DNA from: Triglochin maritima
Lineage: Eukaryota > Streptophyta > Magnoliopsida > Alismatales > Juncaginaceae
Assembly: GCA_963682175.1 (NCBI GenBank)
Contig: OY821770.1
Location: 10,756,501 to 10,820,500, forward strand
Direction: 5' to 3'
Length of the DNA: 64,000 nucleotides
The first letter of the stretch is position 1, and each line of letters opens with the position of its first letter. A program made the translations under genes and the position numbers. Positions 1 through 11,600 of the stretch are shown here, one piece after another. Below the pieces are notes generated by a model that saw nothing but the letters and a program-made list of their open reading frames with translations, searched no databases and was not told the DNA's origin.

Positions 1-433
1 AATAATCAAATTAAACACTTCTTGAGTGAAAAGATATAAGTCTCATATCTTAGGATCCAAGACACATTAAAAACATTAATGACACGAAACACAATTCCAT
101 AATGTTTTACTTGTTAGGTCTATTCAATATATAAAAGTAATATTTTCCTCTTTTATATACTCGTGTCGTCAATTATTTGTAGAGCTACAATAATCGATGA
201 CCAACACGACAATCTTATCTCGGTAATTAATGTTTCATGTCAATTACCATGATTGTGAATAACTTTTGATTTATGTAAAACATTATCTTTTAGAGCTCTA
301 CGGTTAAGGACCAAACGCCTCTTCCTTAACACTTCCAAAAGACGAATACAATAATCAAGTAACAAAATGTTTGCACATTCAATTCATAATAATTGACATA
401 TAAAAGTAAAACTTTTAGAACACATTCCTTTCA
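1..433 (-). mobile_element. Partial LTR (same family as the three solo LTRs), cut by window edge
   Basis: This stretch aligns closely with the right-hand part of the solo LTRs ending at 19157, 23040 and 32983. Shared blocks include the AAGTCTCATATC segment, the CCTCTTTT segment and the final run ending ACACATTCCTTTCA. Read on the minus strand it is the 5' (U3) end of an LTR beginning TGAAAGGAATGTG. The rest lies outside the window, so I cannot tell whether it is a solo LTR or part of a full element. Confidence 0.8.
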
Positions 434-1600
434 ACATGGGTGTAAGACATAAGTTTGAACTTAATTTTCATAAAAATATATGGTTAGTGAGATGCGGATC
501 TACAATCTACTTAATAACTAAAAATAACCATACCACTTGTTGAAAATAAACAACACAATTTGATAACCTTAAAACTTACAGAGTTATTGATCTCAAGGCA
601 CGATCCACGACCACTAGATTAACTCCAACGACTTTTAATCAATTGGTTTGATTCAAACTCAAATCACTAAATCTTATACTAAAGAATACATATAACTTTG
701 AAAATATAACAAAAAAATGTTGCGACGGACATCCAGAGTTCCACAAGAAAATATAACAATAAAATCCGAATTCAAAATTATTCAAAATGTTGCAACGAAC
801 ATCCACAGTGAGATGGTCTAAAAGTGAAATATACAGAAAATGTATATTGATTTTAGGAGACTTTTTTTTGATAAAATGGTAGTTATATTACTACTCAAGT
901 ATGAATCTTTTAAGAACCACTTCATTTAGAGAATTACTATTCTACGTCCGATTTTTACTTAAATCGTTCGTCACAATTACCCTTTTGCTCTTTACAATCA
1001 ATTTAATACATATTTCGTCATGTCTCTTAAATTAAGACTCATGTCTCAGTTTTTCTCATTCTACTAGTACCAACACCACGAAAATGTCTGGCGAACCGTC
1101 TGGATCCGGTGAAGTAAGCCAGGAAAAAAAACTCACCCCGAGCGTCTGTATAGGTTGTCGCCCCAAAGGGGGCGTCTGGATCTAAAAAATGTTTTTTTTA
1201 ACTTGAAATAAAAAATAAGACATTTTACCATATTTGAATGCATTGAGGCGTCCGCTGACTCATTTCCTGACTTCCGAGACATTGTTTTTTATGATTATGA
1301 GAGGAAGATGAAGAGAGTGGTGGTAGAAGAGTGAAATGAAGAGATATATGAGTAGAAATTAGAGAAGAACAAAATGGTCATTCGCACGGAAGATTTAAGT
1401 AATTTTCGGATTACTTTCAGTTCAGTACATTTAACTCATCTCAGTAAAATCTTGTAAACCACTGTTCCTATAAAATCCGTATTCAGAATTATTCAAGGCA
1501 AAACACGCAAACCCGACAAAACACGAGATATAAAAAATATGGGTAAATCCGTGCAAAAAGAACATGGGTAAATAGAAAGACAGCCAACAACAGTGTTCAG
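434..1600. other. Intergenic stretch, no gene recognised
   Basis: AT-rich sequence with no credible coding exon, RNA gene or complete transposon. A short GC-richer patch near 1080-1190 contains two GTCTGGATC motifs, but I see no inverted ends around it. Confidence 0.5.
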
Positions 1601-2100
1601 ATATGCGGCCAGATGCGGCCACATATGCGGATGCGGGTGCGATGCGGCCGGGATCCGCATCGCATCCTAAGGATGCGGCCTCCTATATGCGGACTGCATT
1701 GTCATCCGCATATGCGGCCGATGCGGTCACATATGCAACGCATATCAAATAAGCATATTTCAAATCTAATTGGGTCAAAATCTGAAAGATATCTGATTAT
1801 CCGATTACCCATTTAACTTATTTTGCAAACAAAAAAACTTTTAACTTATTTTACAAACAAAAGACCATCCTTAAATTTCTCACCCGATCACCAAATTCGT
1901 GCCTCTCACATTTTTGACTCTCGTCGGCACCCCGCATTCCGCATATGTAAATGTATATTATTAAATGTATATTCCACGTATTATTTTAATATGTAAATGT
2001 ATATTATTTAATTATTAAATTGCAAACCGCATATGCACCCGCATCGCATATGCATTCCGCATATTTTCGATGCGGTCGGCATCGACTGCATCCGCATATG
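1601..2100. repeat. ATGCGG-rich MITE-like repeat
   Basis: Two blocks (about 1601-1740 and 1930-2100) are packed with ATGCGG / CCGCAT motifs in both orientations and are separated by AT-rich sequence. GC-rich ends around an AT-rich core suggest a small non-autonomous DNA transposon. I could not find a convincing target duplication, so the class is unproven. A related block sits at 61236-61330. The element lies directly upstream of the ankyrin gene and may overlap its promoter. Confidence 0.5.
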
Positions 2101-2269
2101 ATCATCCCAGAAAAGACAATGGCAAACCTCGTAAATTCCTGGGAGACCAATGGTTATTCCTCCCCCAATCCCTGTCGAAAAAGGACATGTAAAGATGAGA
2201 ACTGCAAAACAAAAAAAGAACACAAACACAAGAAAGAGAGAGAAAGAAGAAGAAGAGAGAAGAAGAAGA

Positions 2270-2314
2270 AGAACGCGTCTCTCTCTCCTCTTCTTCTTCT
2301 CCTCCAAACCCTAA
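2270..2314 (+). promoter_or_regulatory. CT-rich leader and telo-box of the ankyrin gene
   Basis: A pyrimidine tract of CTCTCTCC / CTTCTTCT repeats runs into AAACCCTAA at 2306-2314, about 280 bp before the start codon at 2591. CT-rich leaders and telo-boxes are common in 5' regions of plant housekeeping genes. That this one is active is inference. Confidence 0.5.
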
Positions 2315-2590
2315 CCGTCACCCCCGTCCGATCCCTCACCGACGACCCAGATCGGGTAACGCCCCCTCTCTCTCTTAAAACTTCGACCTTTCCCCGGATC
2401 TGAGTAAAAACCCCGTCTTTTTTGCGGAAATTAGGGTTCATGTGGTTTCTCTCTCGCAATAGATCGCGTTAGAACACGAAAGGTGCCTCCTTTGTGGCTT
2501 CCGTGTGCTTAATTCGTGAAAATTTAAGTTAAAAAGTTCATTTTTTGGGGGGAAGGATTTTTTAGGGTTTGAGTTTGGTGAATTAGGGTT

Positions 2591-5145
2591 ATGGAGGATC
2601 CTTCCAAGTACTCGCATAGCCCTGCGCATTACGCGGTCATCCGGAAAGACCACGCCGCCCTCCGCTGCATCGTGTCGGGGCTCCCCCGCCTTCCGAAGGC
2701 CGGGGAGGTTAACACCGAGGCGGAATCGTTGCTTGCGGAGAAAACCGCTGATGTGGTGTCTGCTACCATTGACCGGAGGGATGTTCCGCACCGTGAGACT
2801 CCCTTGCATCTGGCTGTTCGTCTTAGGGATGCTGTTTCGGCTGAGATACTCATGGCGGCCGGTGCCAATTGGTCTCTGCAGAATGAGCATGGTTGGTCTT
2901 CTCTTCAGGAAGCGGTTTGCACGCGGGAGGATGCGATATCGATGATCATTGCTCGCCATTACCAGCCTCTTGCTTGGGCCAAGTGGTGCCGGAGGCTACC
3001 GAGGATCGTGTCGTCTATTTCGCGGATACGGGATTTCTACATGGAGATTACCTTTCACTTTGAGAGCTCGGTTATTCCGTTCATTGGGCGAATTGCCCCG
3101 TCTGATACTTATAGGATATGGAAAAAGGGATCGAACCTTCGGGCGGATATGACCTTATCTGGATTTGATGGATTCCGCATCCAGCGGTCTGACCAGACTT
3201 TTATGTTCCTTGGGGAAGGCCTCTCGTTGGAGAATGGGAACAATTCTTTGCCTCCTGGCTCACTAATTGTTCTTGCACACAAGGAGAAGGAGATCACTAA
3301 TGCTCTGGAAGGTGCTGGAGCAACACCTACAGAAGCGGAGGTTTCTCGTGAGGTTGCATTGATGTCTCAGACTAATATGTACAGGCCAGGCATTGATGTC
3401 ACTCAAGCCGAGCCTATCCCTCATTTGAACTGGAGGCGGCAGGAAAGATCGGAAGTGGTTGGAGCTTGGAAGGCGAAGGTGTATGACATGCTCCATGTTT
3501 CTGTAAGTGTGAAGTCTAGGCGTGTTCCTGGTGCAATGACTGATGACGAGTTGTTTTCTGTTGACAATGAGGATAAGATGGCTAATTGTTGTGCCCAAGA
3601 TGAGTTGGACGATGTTTTGACCGCTGAGGAGAGAATCCAGCTCGAATCAGCTCTCCGTATGAATCCAGATGCTTTTGAAGAGGACGGTGAGAATGGAATT
3701 GCCAATGCAGATAATGGTGATGCCAGTTGTATTTCCAAGGAGAGAAAGAGCTGGTTCGGATGGAATAATAAGAAATCAAAGAGTGGAGTAGGTGATGCTG
3801 ATGATCCAAAGACCATGAAGCTCTCCAAATTAGCCTCAGAAAACGGAGATCATAAGTCTGAACTATCAAAGGAGGATCCAAAGGATGCTAAGAAAGGAAA
3901 AGAAAAAGGTAGCTCAAAGAAGAAGAAAAAGAACGGAGTCACAACTGATCCAAATAAGCATGAGAGTGAATACAAGAAGGGATTGAGACCCGTGTTATGG
4001 TTAACACCAGACTTCCCTTTGCAAACCGATGAGCTCCTACCGTTGCTTGATGTGCTAGCAAACAAAGTGAAGGCCGTGAGGAGGCTCAGGGAGCTTCTAA
4101 CTACTAAATTGCCACAGGGCATGTTTCCTGTGAAGGTACCCAAAATTAGCATTATTTTGTTTCCTTTTTTCCATATATGTTCCTTACTAGAAGCTGTGGG
4201 TATTTTTATCTGTTGTTTTCTTGATTACAACTAAGGAGCTTCTTGATCTATGTTTGTAGTGATGTTGGTAGACTGTCTTTGTTTGTATATTCTTACTGTG
4301 AGCTTTTCTGTTGTTGTTTGATAATTGATATCATATGCCACCATGATTTTTATCTGTTGGTAGACTGTTAAGTGTTGTCAATGTGCTAGACATTTATTGA
4401 CTAGTTGGTATAGTTGAGGGATTCCTCAACATTATTTTGTGTTGTTATTTATGCTCTGTACTTTCATGAGTTTAGTGTGAGTCATGAAGTCATAATTGTA
4501 AGTAGGTTTGAAGCCAATGGTCAGGGTACGTATATTGCCAATGTAATTACCTAAGCTTCACTATTTTGTTTAAGCTAGAGAATAAGCCAATAATATGTGA
4601 AATCTCAGACGATAATATTGTGTATGAACTATCTTTGTTTTGGAATGGGCACAGAGCAATAAACTCAATTTCCTTATAGCATTCGCTTTGTAGATAAGCC
4701 ATGGGTTGTGCTAAATTTTGAAAGTGACATTTTGGTTAATAAGATTTATTTATTTATTTTGCAGATTGCCATTCCAATCGTACCAACGATTCGGGTTATC
4801 ATCACCTTTACAAAGTTTGAAGAACTTCAACAATTTGATGAGTTTGAAACGCCACCATCCAGCCCCACCGATTTCCAAGACGGCAAACATAAAGAGGGAG
4901 AATCATCAGGTTCATGGTACTCATGGGTGAAAGGAAGCCGCGGTGGTGTATCTAACGACAGCAGCGAAAGCAGAAGCGGGAAGGATGAGATCGACCCATT
5001 CAAAATACCATCAGACTACACCTGGGTTGATGCTACCGAAAAGAAGCGTAGAATGAAGGCCAAGAAGTCCAAACACAAGAAAACCAGTAGCAAGAAGCAT
5101 ATACACAAAGACGAGGGACACCAACTGGTCGACGGTTTCGAGTAG
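2591..5145 (+). CDS. Ankyrin-repeat protein with GPCR-chaperone (ANKRD13-type) domain
   Basis: Two exons, 2591-4135 and 4765-5145 (phase-0 intron, GT at 4136, AG ending 4764), give 641 residues. Ankyrin-type helices are visible near residues 10-28 (SPAHYAV...), 68-87 (RETPLHLAV) and 100-110. Next comes the conserved ANKRD13 core (WKKGSNLRADMTLSGFDG near 180-195) and, across the junction, the VK|IAIPIVPTIRV motif typical of plant members. A lysine-rich linker (about 430-450) and a basic C-terminus (KKRRMKAKKSKHKK) are present. Animal ANKRD13 proteins bind ubiquitinated membrane cargo and the domain is annotated as a GPCR chaperone; the plant role is not settled. Length and both ends fit the family. 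The start is the first ATG after a CT-rich leader, with AGGGTT just before it. Confidence 0.93.
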
Positions 5146-5759
5146 CTTCAGAAGATAAATTGTCTGTTTAGATCCAAATTTTAACGGGAAAGATGGCTGC
5201 GACTGTGCACACGTAAATCGTAACCCTAGCATCCTGTGGATTCAAAAATCTCACTGGAAGGTATTTATGGAGTGCAAACACCTTTGAGTGTATTTGATGT
5301 GGTGTTAAAATTGCAATTATAACGTGCATGTTTTTTTTTCTCCCTGGCCCCCAGCCACTTACCATCTCCACGCTTGTATTAACTTAATGTTGTAGCATCC
5401 CAGTTTGTTTTGATTTAATTTTCCTTTGATTTCTTCCTTGCTGGCTTTAATCCTCATGATGATTATCTCAAACTTCGTGGTTGTAGAATAGTTGTGACAA
5501 TGAGTTCAGTAACGTCGTCTGCTGTAGTTTTTACTGGTTCCTTACCAGGATCAGACGGTAAGTCCCACGTCTGTAATTGTTTGTACACGCTAAATTTATA
5601 TTTAGAAACATGAAAACAGTGAAATGTTTTTACTTGTGCAGTATTCTTCTAAGTTCTGAGGCTGTCATGGCTGTTAAAAAAATCGTTACCTAAACCCAAT
5701 ATTAAAAAGAAAAGAAAAAGGAAAGATTGCAACAACAAAAAACGTTCTTTAGCTCGAAG
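5146..5759. other. 3' flank of the ankyrin gene
   Basis: Non-coding sequence that should contain the 3' UTR. I see no further gene. A run of A/G-rich DNA near 5700-5730 precedes the next repeat. Confidence 0.5.
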
Positions 5760-6539
5760 TAGGGATGAGATTGGTCGGTTTGGTTCGAGTTTGGGGGGTT
5801 TATTAAACCCAAAACAGAGTAATGCGGATAAAAAAATATTCATCCCAAATTTAAACCAAATAATTTCAGTTTGAATCTGATTAGCTTCGGTTTACATTTT
5901 TATACTGCTATTTGTTGATCACTTCCAAAAGGTAAAAACGAAAGACAAAAAAGACACCTTGAAACAAACTAACTAAAGGTGCAAACGAAAGTTGAGCGTC
6001 GAACAATAAATATTAACTTATGTTATTAGTAAATACAAAAAAATAATCTTATAAAAGGAGCAATAAAAAAATATTAACTTATGTTACTACCAAATACAAA
6101 AAATATATTATAAATGAGCAATAAAAATTCGAGTCGAGTTTTCGAATTGAGCCCTAATTTTTTCGAATTCGAGTGACTCGTTTACCGAATTAAGTCATAA
6201 GAATTTGTTGTTTTTCATCAAGGTTCTTCATTTTCAAGTTAAAACAGAGTCAAACGTTTTTCAAATCGAATTTCGAGCTCGAGTTCGAATTGACAACCTT
6301 AAAACCAACCTATTGTTAGATTTACAATGCTAATCAAAGAGGACAAATTTAAAAATGGTGTTGGATTATATAGTGCATTAAAACGAGGATACACATTGTA
6401 GAAATTATATGAGGACAGATAAATTAGTTATGTTCGGATTGTAATTAGCTGAATTCAATCCAGAATCTGATTTGGCTTGCATTATTAAATTCGACTTTGA
6501 AATTTCGGAATAGATTCAGATTCGGAAAATTCATCCCTA
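5760..6539. mobile_element. Possible hAT-type non-autonomous element
   Basis: The left end TAGGGATGAG and the right end ...CATCCCTA are inverted copies of TAGGGATG, the usual terminus of plant hAT MITEs. The interior is AT-rich with scattered TTCGAATT / TCGAGTCGAG motifs. The 8-bp flanks match at only about half the positions, so the boundaries and class are tentative. Confidence 0.4.
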
Positions 6540-7236
6540 TCCCTGAGTTATGATGGTGCAAAACCCATTCTTTAGCTTAATTATCTATGTCAATCAATAA
6601 AACAAAGAAGAGAAGAAGAAAAAATCTAAATTGCAAGATCTTAGAATGAGTTGTTTGTCCACCTAAAAAATCTCTTGCAACTTCTTTGAAAGTTCCTGTT
6701 ATGATTCCATGAGACATAACAATAAAAATGACAGGTTGTGATCTGTACGATGGTTTTATTCTATCTATAATTTTATATTTTTAAACCCACATGGTGTAAT
6801 ATTTACTATCACCAACTAAAAATCTCCGTACGGCCAGAAAGCATGTGACAGTGTATCATTTGCTTACCAATATTCTTTGTCGTCCTCGGAGGTGTAGGCG
6901 GAGGCGTAGTCTAGCCCGTTAAAGGTAAGTGGAACACACATTTCGGATTCAAAATCCAACAACGATGTGTCAAACGTTCTGGTGAAGATGGTGTTGGACC
7001 GCTCCTAATTTAGTGTTGTAGTCCATCTGTCCCAAAATGAGGGCGAGTGTCGATAAATTCTGAGTCATCAAAAACAAATCTTTGTAGTATTATATATTCA
7101 CTTATTAAACATTAGGTTGGATTTGAAAAGGAACGAAACAATGATGAAATATGTAGAGTAAAACATGCAATCCAGACTCCAGATTCAGATTCCAGACACC
7201 AACTGGTATGAAAAACAACAAATTCTTACGACTTGT

Positions 7237-7485
7237 TGTCCTAATTAAAAGAGTGCATCAATCAAGTCATTTGAAATCCATAGTTTTCAAACTAGACTGC
7301 TTCTGTAACAATAAACTACAAGATTTAAACATATTGTCCAACGCTAATTAAAAGAGTGCATCTCAAATATGATTTCTTCGTAACTCAGATTTCTGTGATG
7401 AATCAATCAAGTCATTTGAAATCCATAGTTTTCAAACTATATTGATTCTGTAACAATGAACTACAAGATTTAAACATATTGTCCA
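7237..7485 (+). repeat. Two-copy direct duplication
   Basis: Units at about 7237-7340 and 7341-7485 both run from TAATTAAAAGAGTGCAT through CAAGTCATTTGAAATCCATAG to AAACATATTGTCCA. The second copy carries about 40 extra bases after its first motif. No coding content. Confidence 0.8.
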
Positions 7486-8389
7486 TATGCTCTTCTTGCC
7501 TTAAAATTCATCATTTATAAACTCCAAGATTTGCAAGATCATTTGAGTTACATTGGATTTCGCGAGAAAATATGACAAATTCTATGTGGGTTTGTTGAAT
7601 ATTAATATTTATGTATTTTGACATAATGTGATTTGGATTGTAATATTATTGAGATTAAAACAACAAATTTTCATTTATAAATTAAACTGCTACTACATAA
7701 TTTCTCATATTTTCTAATTGTAAACACAAATAACAGAATATGTTTTCTGTTGGATTTCAGAGATAGACACGAACATCAAAATATGTTGTCTGTCGGATTC
7801 TAAAGACAGACACAAATAACATAAATCGGTCAAAAGAAACTATTTTTCCACTGAATTTTATTTTTTTCTGTTTTCTGTTTGACTCTGAAAATTACTTTTC
7901 AGAGGCCATTAACACCCCCCTAAAATAAAAAAGACACGAAGATTAAAGAGAGTAATGGGCATAGATAATATCAATTGTTTTCGTTTCTTGTGTTGTCATT
8001 AGGTATAATTAGTTCCATAGAATAACATGTCTTGTTGCATGCCAACAGAAGGAGAAAAGGATGTTGAAATAAAGAATTGAATTTGTAGTCTTTGTCATGG
8101 GTATTATTGTTGAAGAATGACCACTGAATCTTAAAAAAAATAGTAAAAAATGTAATGTTTTTCTATGTATTCGTTCTTATTTTAATTTGTAATATATAGT
8201 CGTCAGTTCGTCGTTAACACCGACACGTACATAAAAGTTATTCACTAACCAAATGAACAAATGTCCAATACCACAATTTGCTTTTTTTGCCACTATTATA
8301 TGTCGTCCCATTACCTAACATCGTTCTTTGAATTGCAGCATTCTTCAATGTACGTAAGAGTTACATTTTTGAGGATTTTGCAAGTAAGT

Positions 8390-8930
8390 CTTTGAAGTTA
8401 TTAGGAAATGTTTATGGCATTTTAAGCATTTTCCAAATAAACCCTCAAAATTATTAGAAAGTGTTAATTCTGGGCGGTTTAGAATTAAGCTTTTGAAGCT
8501 ATCAGAAAGTGTTAGTATGTGGAATGATTGATTGATGATTTTTTTTCTGGCCATGTTGCCGATGAAAAATTTGTGATATAAGCCATTGGAATTTTGCGCA
8601 TGTCAATTCAATATTTTAAGTAAGACTACTTTAAGTCGATATTAAATGTTATATTGAGTAATGGTTAGAACATATTTTTTCGGGTATTTTGAAAATAAGC
8701 CCTTGGACTTATGAGAGAGTGTTAAAACTCTGGGTATTTTACAATTAAAATCTTGAAGTTATTAGAAAATATTAAAAAATGAGATGATTGTCTGTCAAGA
8801 TTTTTTTTGTAGTGTTTAGGATGAAATTTGTGGTTATAATCCGTTGCAATTTTGCGCACGTGAATTTTAATATTTTAGGTAAAACAACTTGAAGTAGATA
8901 TTCAACATTCTATTGAATAATTTTAAAAGA
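8390..8930 (+). repeat. Diverged tandem pair of about 270 bp
   Basis: Two copies (about 8390-8665 and 8670-8930) share, in order, AGAAAGTGTTA / TTAGAAAATATTA, the TGATTGATTGATG / GATGATTGTCTG block, TTTTGCGCA(T/C)GT, and TATTTTA(A/G)GTAA. Divergence is high, so the duplication is old. Function unknown. Confidence 0.6.
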
Positions 8931-9458
8931 TGTATTAATTATACTGAACTATATATAATTCTCAAATTACAAAAAAAAACTGTTTTTTATACGTTACTGT
9001 TCACCATTACCCTTCAATTTCTTGCATGTGCTCACTCATAAATACAACGTCAAATGATTTTGGAAAGTTTTATTATATCCAATTCTAACTTAACGTTAAG
9101 ATATAATTCATTGTAAGAGACGGGATCCTCAAAGTTATTCCAAGGTTATACATCTACTAATTGGTTTATCCACGGTCAAATGTTGGCTACTTTGACACAT
9201 GCTTCATCGTTCTTAATTTGACATTTCAACGAGTGGTCATAAAGTAGTCAAAATTCAAGATCATGCCTCAACCAAGTGGATCGTATCACCCAGCTTAAAG
9301 AGAATATGATATAAAATCAAATACTCTTAAATTACAAACATATATACGTAGTAACAACTTGTCATGACTTCCCAAACACGGTCCCTCTTGTGAGATTATT
9401 CGTGCATGCAACATACGTAAAAAAGCAACTTCTCCAACACAATTAAACCATCACACAC

Positions 9459-9672
9459 TCAAAACCCTATGGAAGTTTGCCTCTCGAATTTCTTCCTCAT
9501 CACCTTCCCCACCTCCGACAAGCTCCGGAAACCGATCTTCCCGTTACAGCCCTTCTCGTCATGTAATAGTGACCCCGTCTCACGATCATCTACCGACGTA
9601 TCCTCCCACACATGTAGTCTCTCTTTGTCCTCCTCGATCATCTTAAAGAAGCTGAACTTCTTTGAGGACCGA

Positions 9673-9703
<31 letters not shown>

Positions 9704-11600
9704 GGTCGTCGTCGTCTTTTGCTTCTTTTCTGATGAGCTCCTCTCTATCACTGGAGGAGGAGCGGTCGGAAGAAAAGGAGCCAAAAGACGAGGATCTCGA
9801 GGAGAATTTGGAGGTGGAAAGAGAGGAAGAGCAAGAAGAAGAAGCTGTGGTGATGGTGAAGTTCGAGTTGCCAAAGCCTTTGATATCGCTTGACAACTTA
9901 AGGGCCCTCTTGCGTACGTCTATAAGAAGTGGTTCGTTGCGTAGGAGCTTTATTATTCTCTCTGATCTCTTCTTCATGTTGGATCCCCAATCAAATCTGC
10001 AAAAATATCATAGATGTCAATGGAATGTAGTCATAGTTGAATCTTTAGTCTTAGAGTAGTCAAGAATAAATTAAACACAATAACAATACGGTTTGTTTTA
10101 TAGAATATAGTTAGAACATGATAAAAATACCCTAAATAGAAGGGGGGGGGAACAACTTTAGATTGGCACGGAATTACTTCTTTAATTCATTTATCGACCA
10201 CGTTATGGTGTCCGTTAATCCTCTCTTTTTAACAAAAACTAACACACAAGTTACAACATTGAGAATAATGTGAAAGTGAAATTGTACCAAGAAGTTATGT
10301 TTTCTAACCACAAGGAAATATTCTCATACCTCAACACTATGGTGTTTGTCTAATTCTATAATTTGAATTTAGCTAGCCACATCTAGGTTTGAAGCAAATC
10401 TTGATTCCAAATACTCTCCTAGTTCTAAGAGAGTCTCTCTTATTAACAAATCCAATAATTAAGAATAGCTGATAGTAAGATTTAAATGGAATTTCTCAGA
10501 ACTCATAGAATGATCATCTTTTTGGCTGTGATTACTTGCATACTTCATTTTGGTCTAGACTTTTCAATGAATTTGACAATCAACTTGGTATCGTATCGAA
10601 CAAAAAACCACTGAAACATGTGCATACCCTTTGTCGTCAACATACGTAAAGGCTGCAAGATCTCGGATGACGTCCATGTCGCGAAGGAACTCCTCGGCTA
10701 TGCCGTCCGGACCATGGGTAAGTAAGAACTCCAGCAGCACTAGTGCTTTGTAGGATTGCCTCCAGTCTTTGAAATTCACACAGTGCAACCTGAAACAACT
10801 CCCAGACGAGCAAGCTTCAAAATTCACACAATTATTTTTTCTCGATACGGCTATTACTGTAACTCGTTGGATGAAAAACTTTCGGATGCTTAGATTTATA
10901 TCCATCAATCTCAAGCAAAATCTATGATTTTGAAATTCTCATAATTACACTGGCATATTACTTATAGTTAGTTAGGAAAGAAAGTTTGGAGATGTGAAAG
11001 CATGAGTCTGTTATCGTAACAACTTCCACTTTATGTATTTTAATGATCTCTTTTGTGGAGGTCATGAAAATAAATTGTAAGTTAATTCTTCTATGAGTGT
11101 AATGAAATTTACTGGTTAAAATTTGGAATACAAGAGGTAAGGACATGCACAGGGAGCAATTTTTCAGTGATCAAAAATCTTATGGTGGACGAATTCTTGC
11201 TGGTTTGACCATAAGCTTTCTGTACATTCACTGTTAAAGATTGATAAAGATACTTGTATAATTGTATGATAAACAGACATAAGGACAAGCGAATTCACCT
11301 CCTGTGCAGCACATCCATAATTCTACAGTATTCATCAAATTCAAAAGCAGCTTCTGAAATCTTTTTCATGGTTCTTGCATCAGGACTTCTTTGCTCAGAA
11401 TTAGTAGCTTCTTCTGTCAATCTTTCACACACAAAAAACAATCATATATATCAAAGTCAACCAAGAAAACATGGAAGTGGAAGTAGACATCCGCGAGCTT
11501 ACAGTTCAGCTGGGGAGATATCAGCCAAAACACGTTTGGCAAACTTATACTTGTCCAGAAGGAAAAAGGAAGCCTGTCTTGTAACCTCACCAAGTCCCAT
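9459..11600 (-). CDS. ENTH-domain protein, epsin-like
   Basis: Minus-strand gene of four exons: 11503-11600, 11299-11421, 10628-10789 and 9459-9996. All introns are GT-AG and the frame stays open for 306 residues. Residues 1-170 form an ENTH domain: RQASFFLLDKYKFAKRVLAD near the start, AELLTEEATN across the first junction, WRQSYKALVLLEFLLTHG in exon 3, and VDDKG|FDWGSNM across the last. ENTH domains bind phosphoinositides and bend membrane in clathrin-dependent traffic at the plasma membrane, TGN or endosomes. The C-terminal tail is short and serine-rich, with an acidic-His-Gln run (DDDHHHHHQQQQQH). I see no NPF or DPF array as in full epsins, so this is one of the short plant ENTH proteins. 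A TATA-like TATTTAAA lies about 65 bp upstream of the ATG. Confidence 0.92.

Larger units (their letters stand above)
6540..9458. other. AT-rich intergenic region with local repeats
   Basis: No coding exon or RNA gene is recognisable. The region contains two old direct duplications, listed separately (7237-7485 and 8390-8930). The rest shows nothing I can classify. Confidence 0.5.

Noticed and set aside
2008..2459. Open frames on both strands across the CT/GA-rich leader of the ankyrin gene
   Set aside because: Low-complexity products (Arg/Lys/Glu or Phe/Leu/Ser runs) produced by the CT tract; no family resemblance, and the region is the 5' leader.
9469..10059. Long plus-strand frame over the ENTH last exon
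   Set aside because: Shadow of the minus-strand coding exon; its Cys/Trp and Ser/Glu runs mirror the triplet repeat and serine-rich tail.
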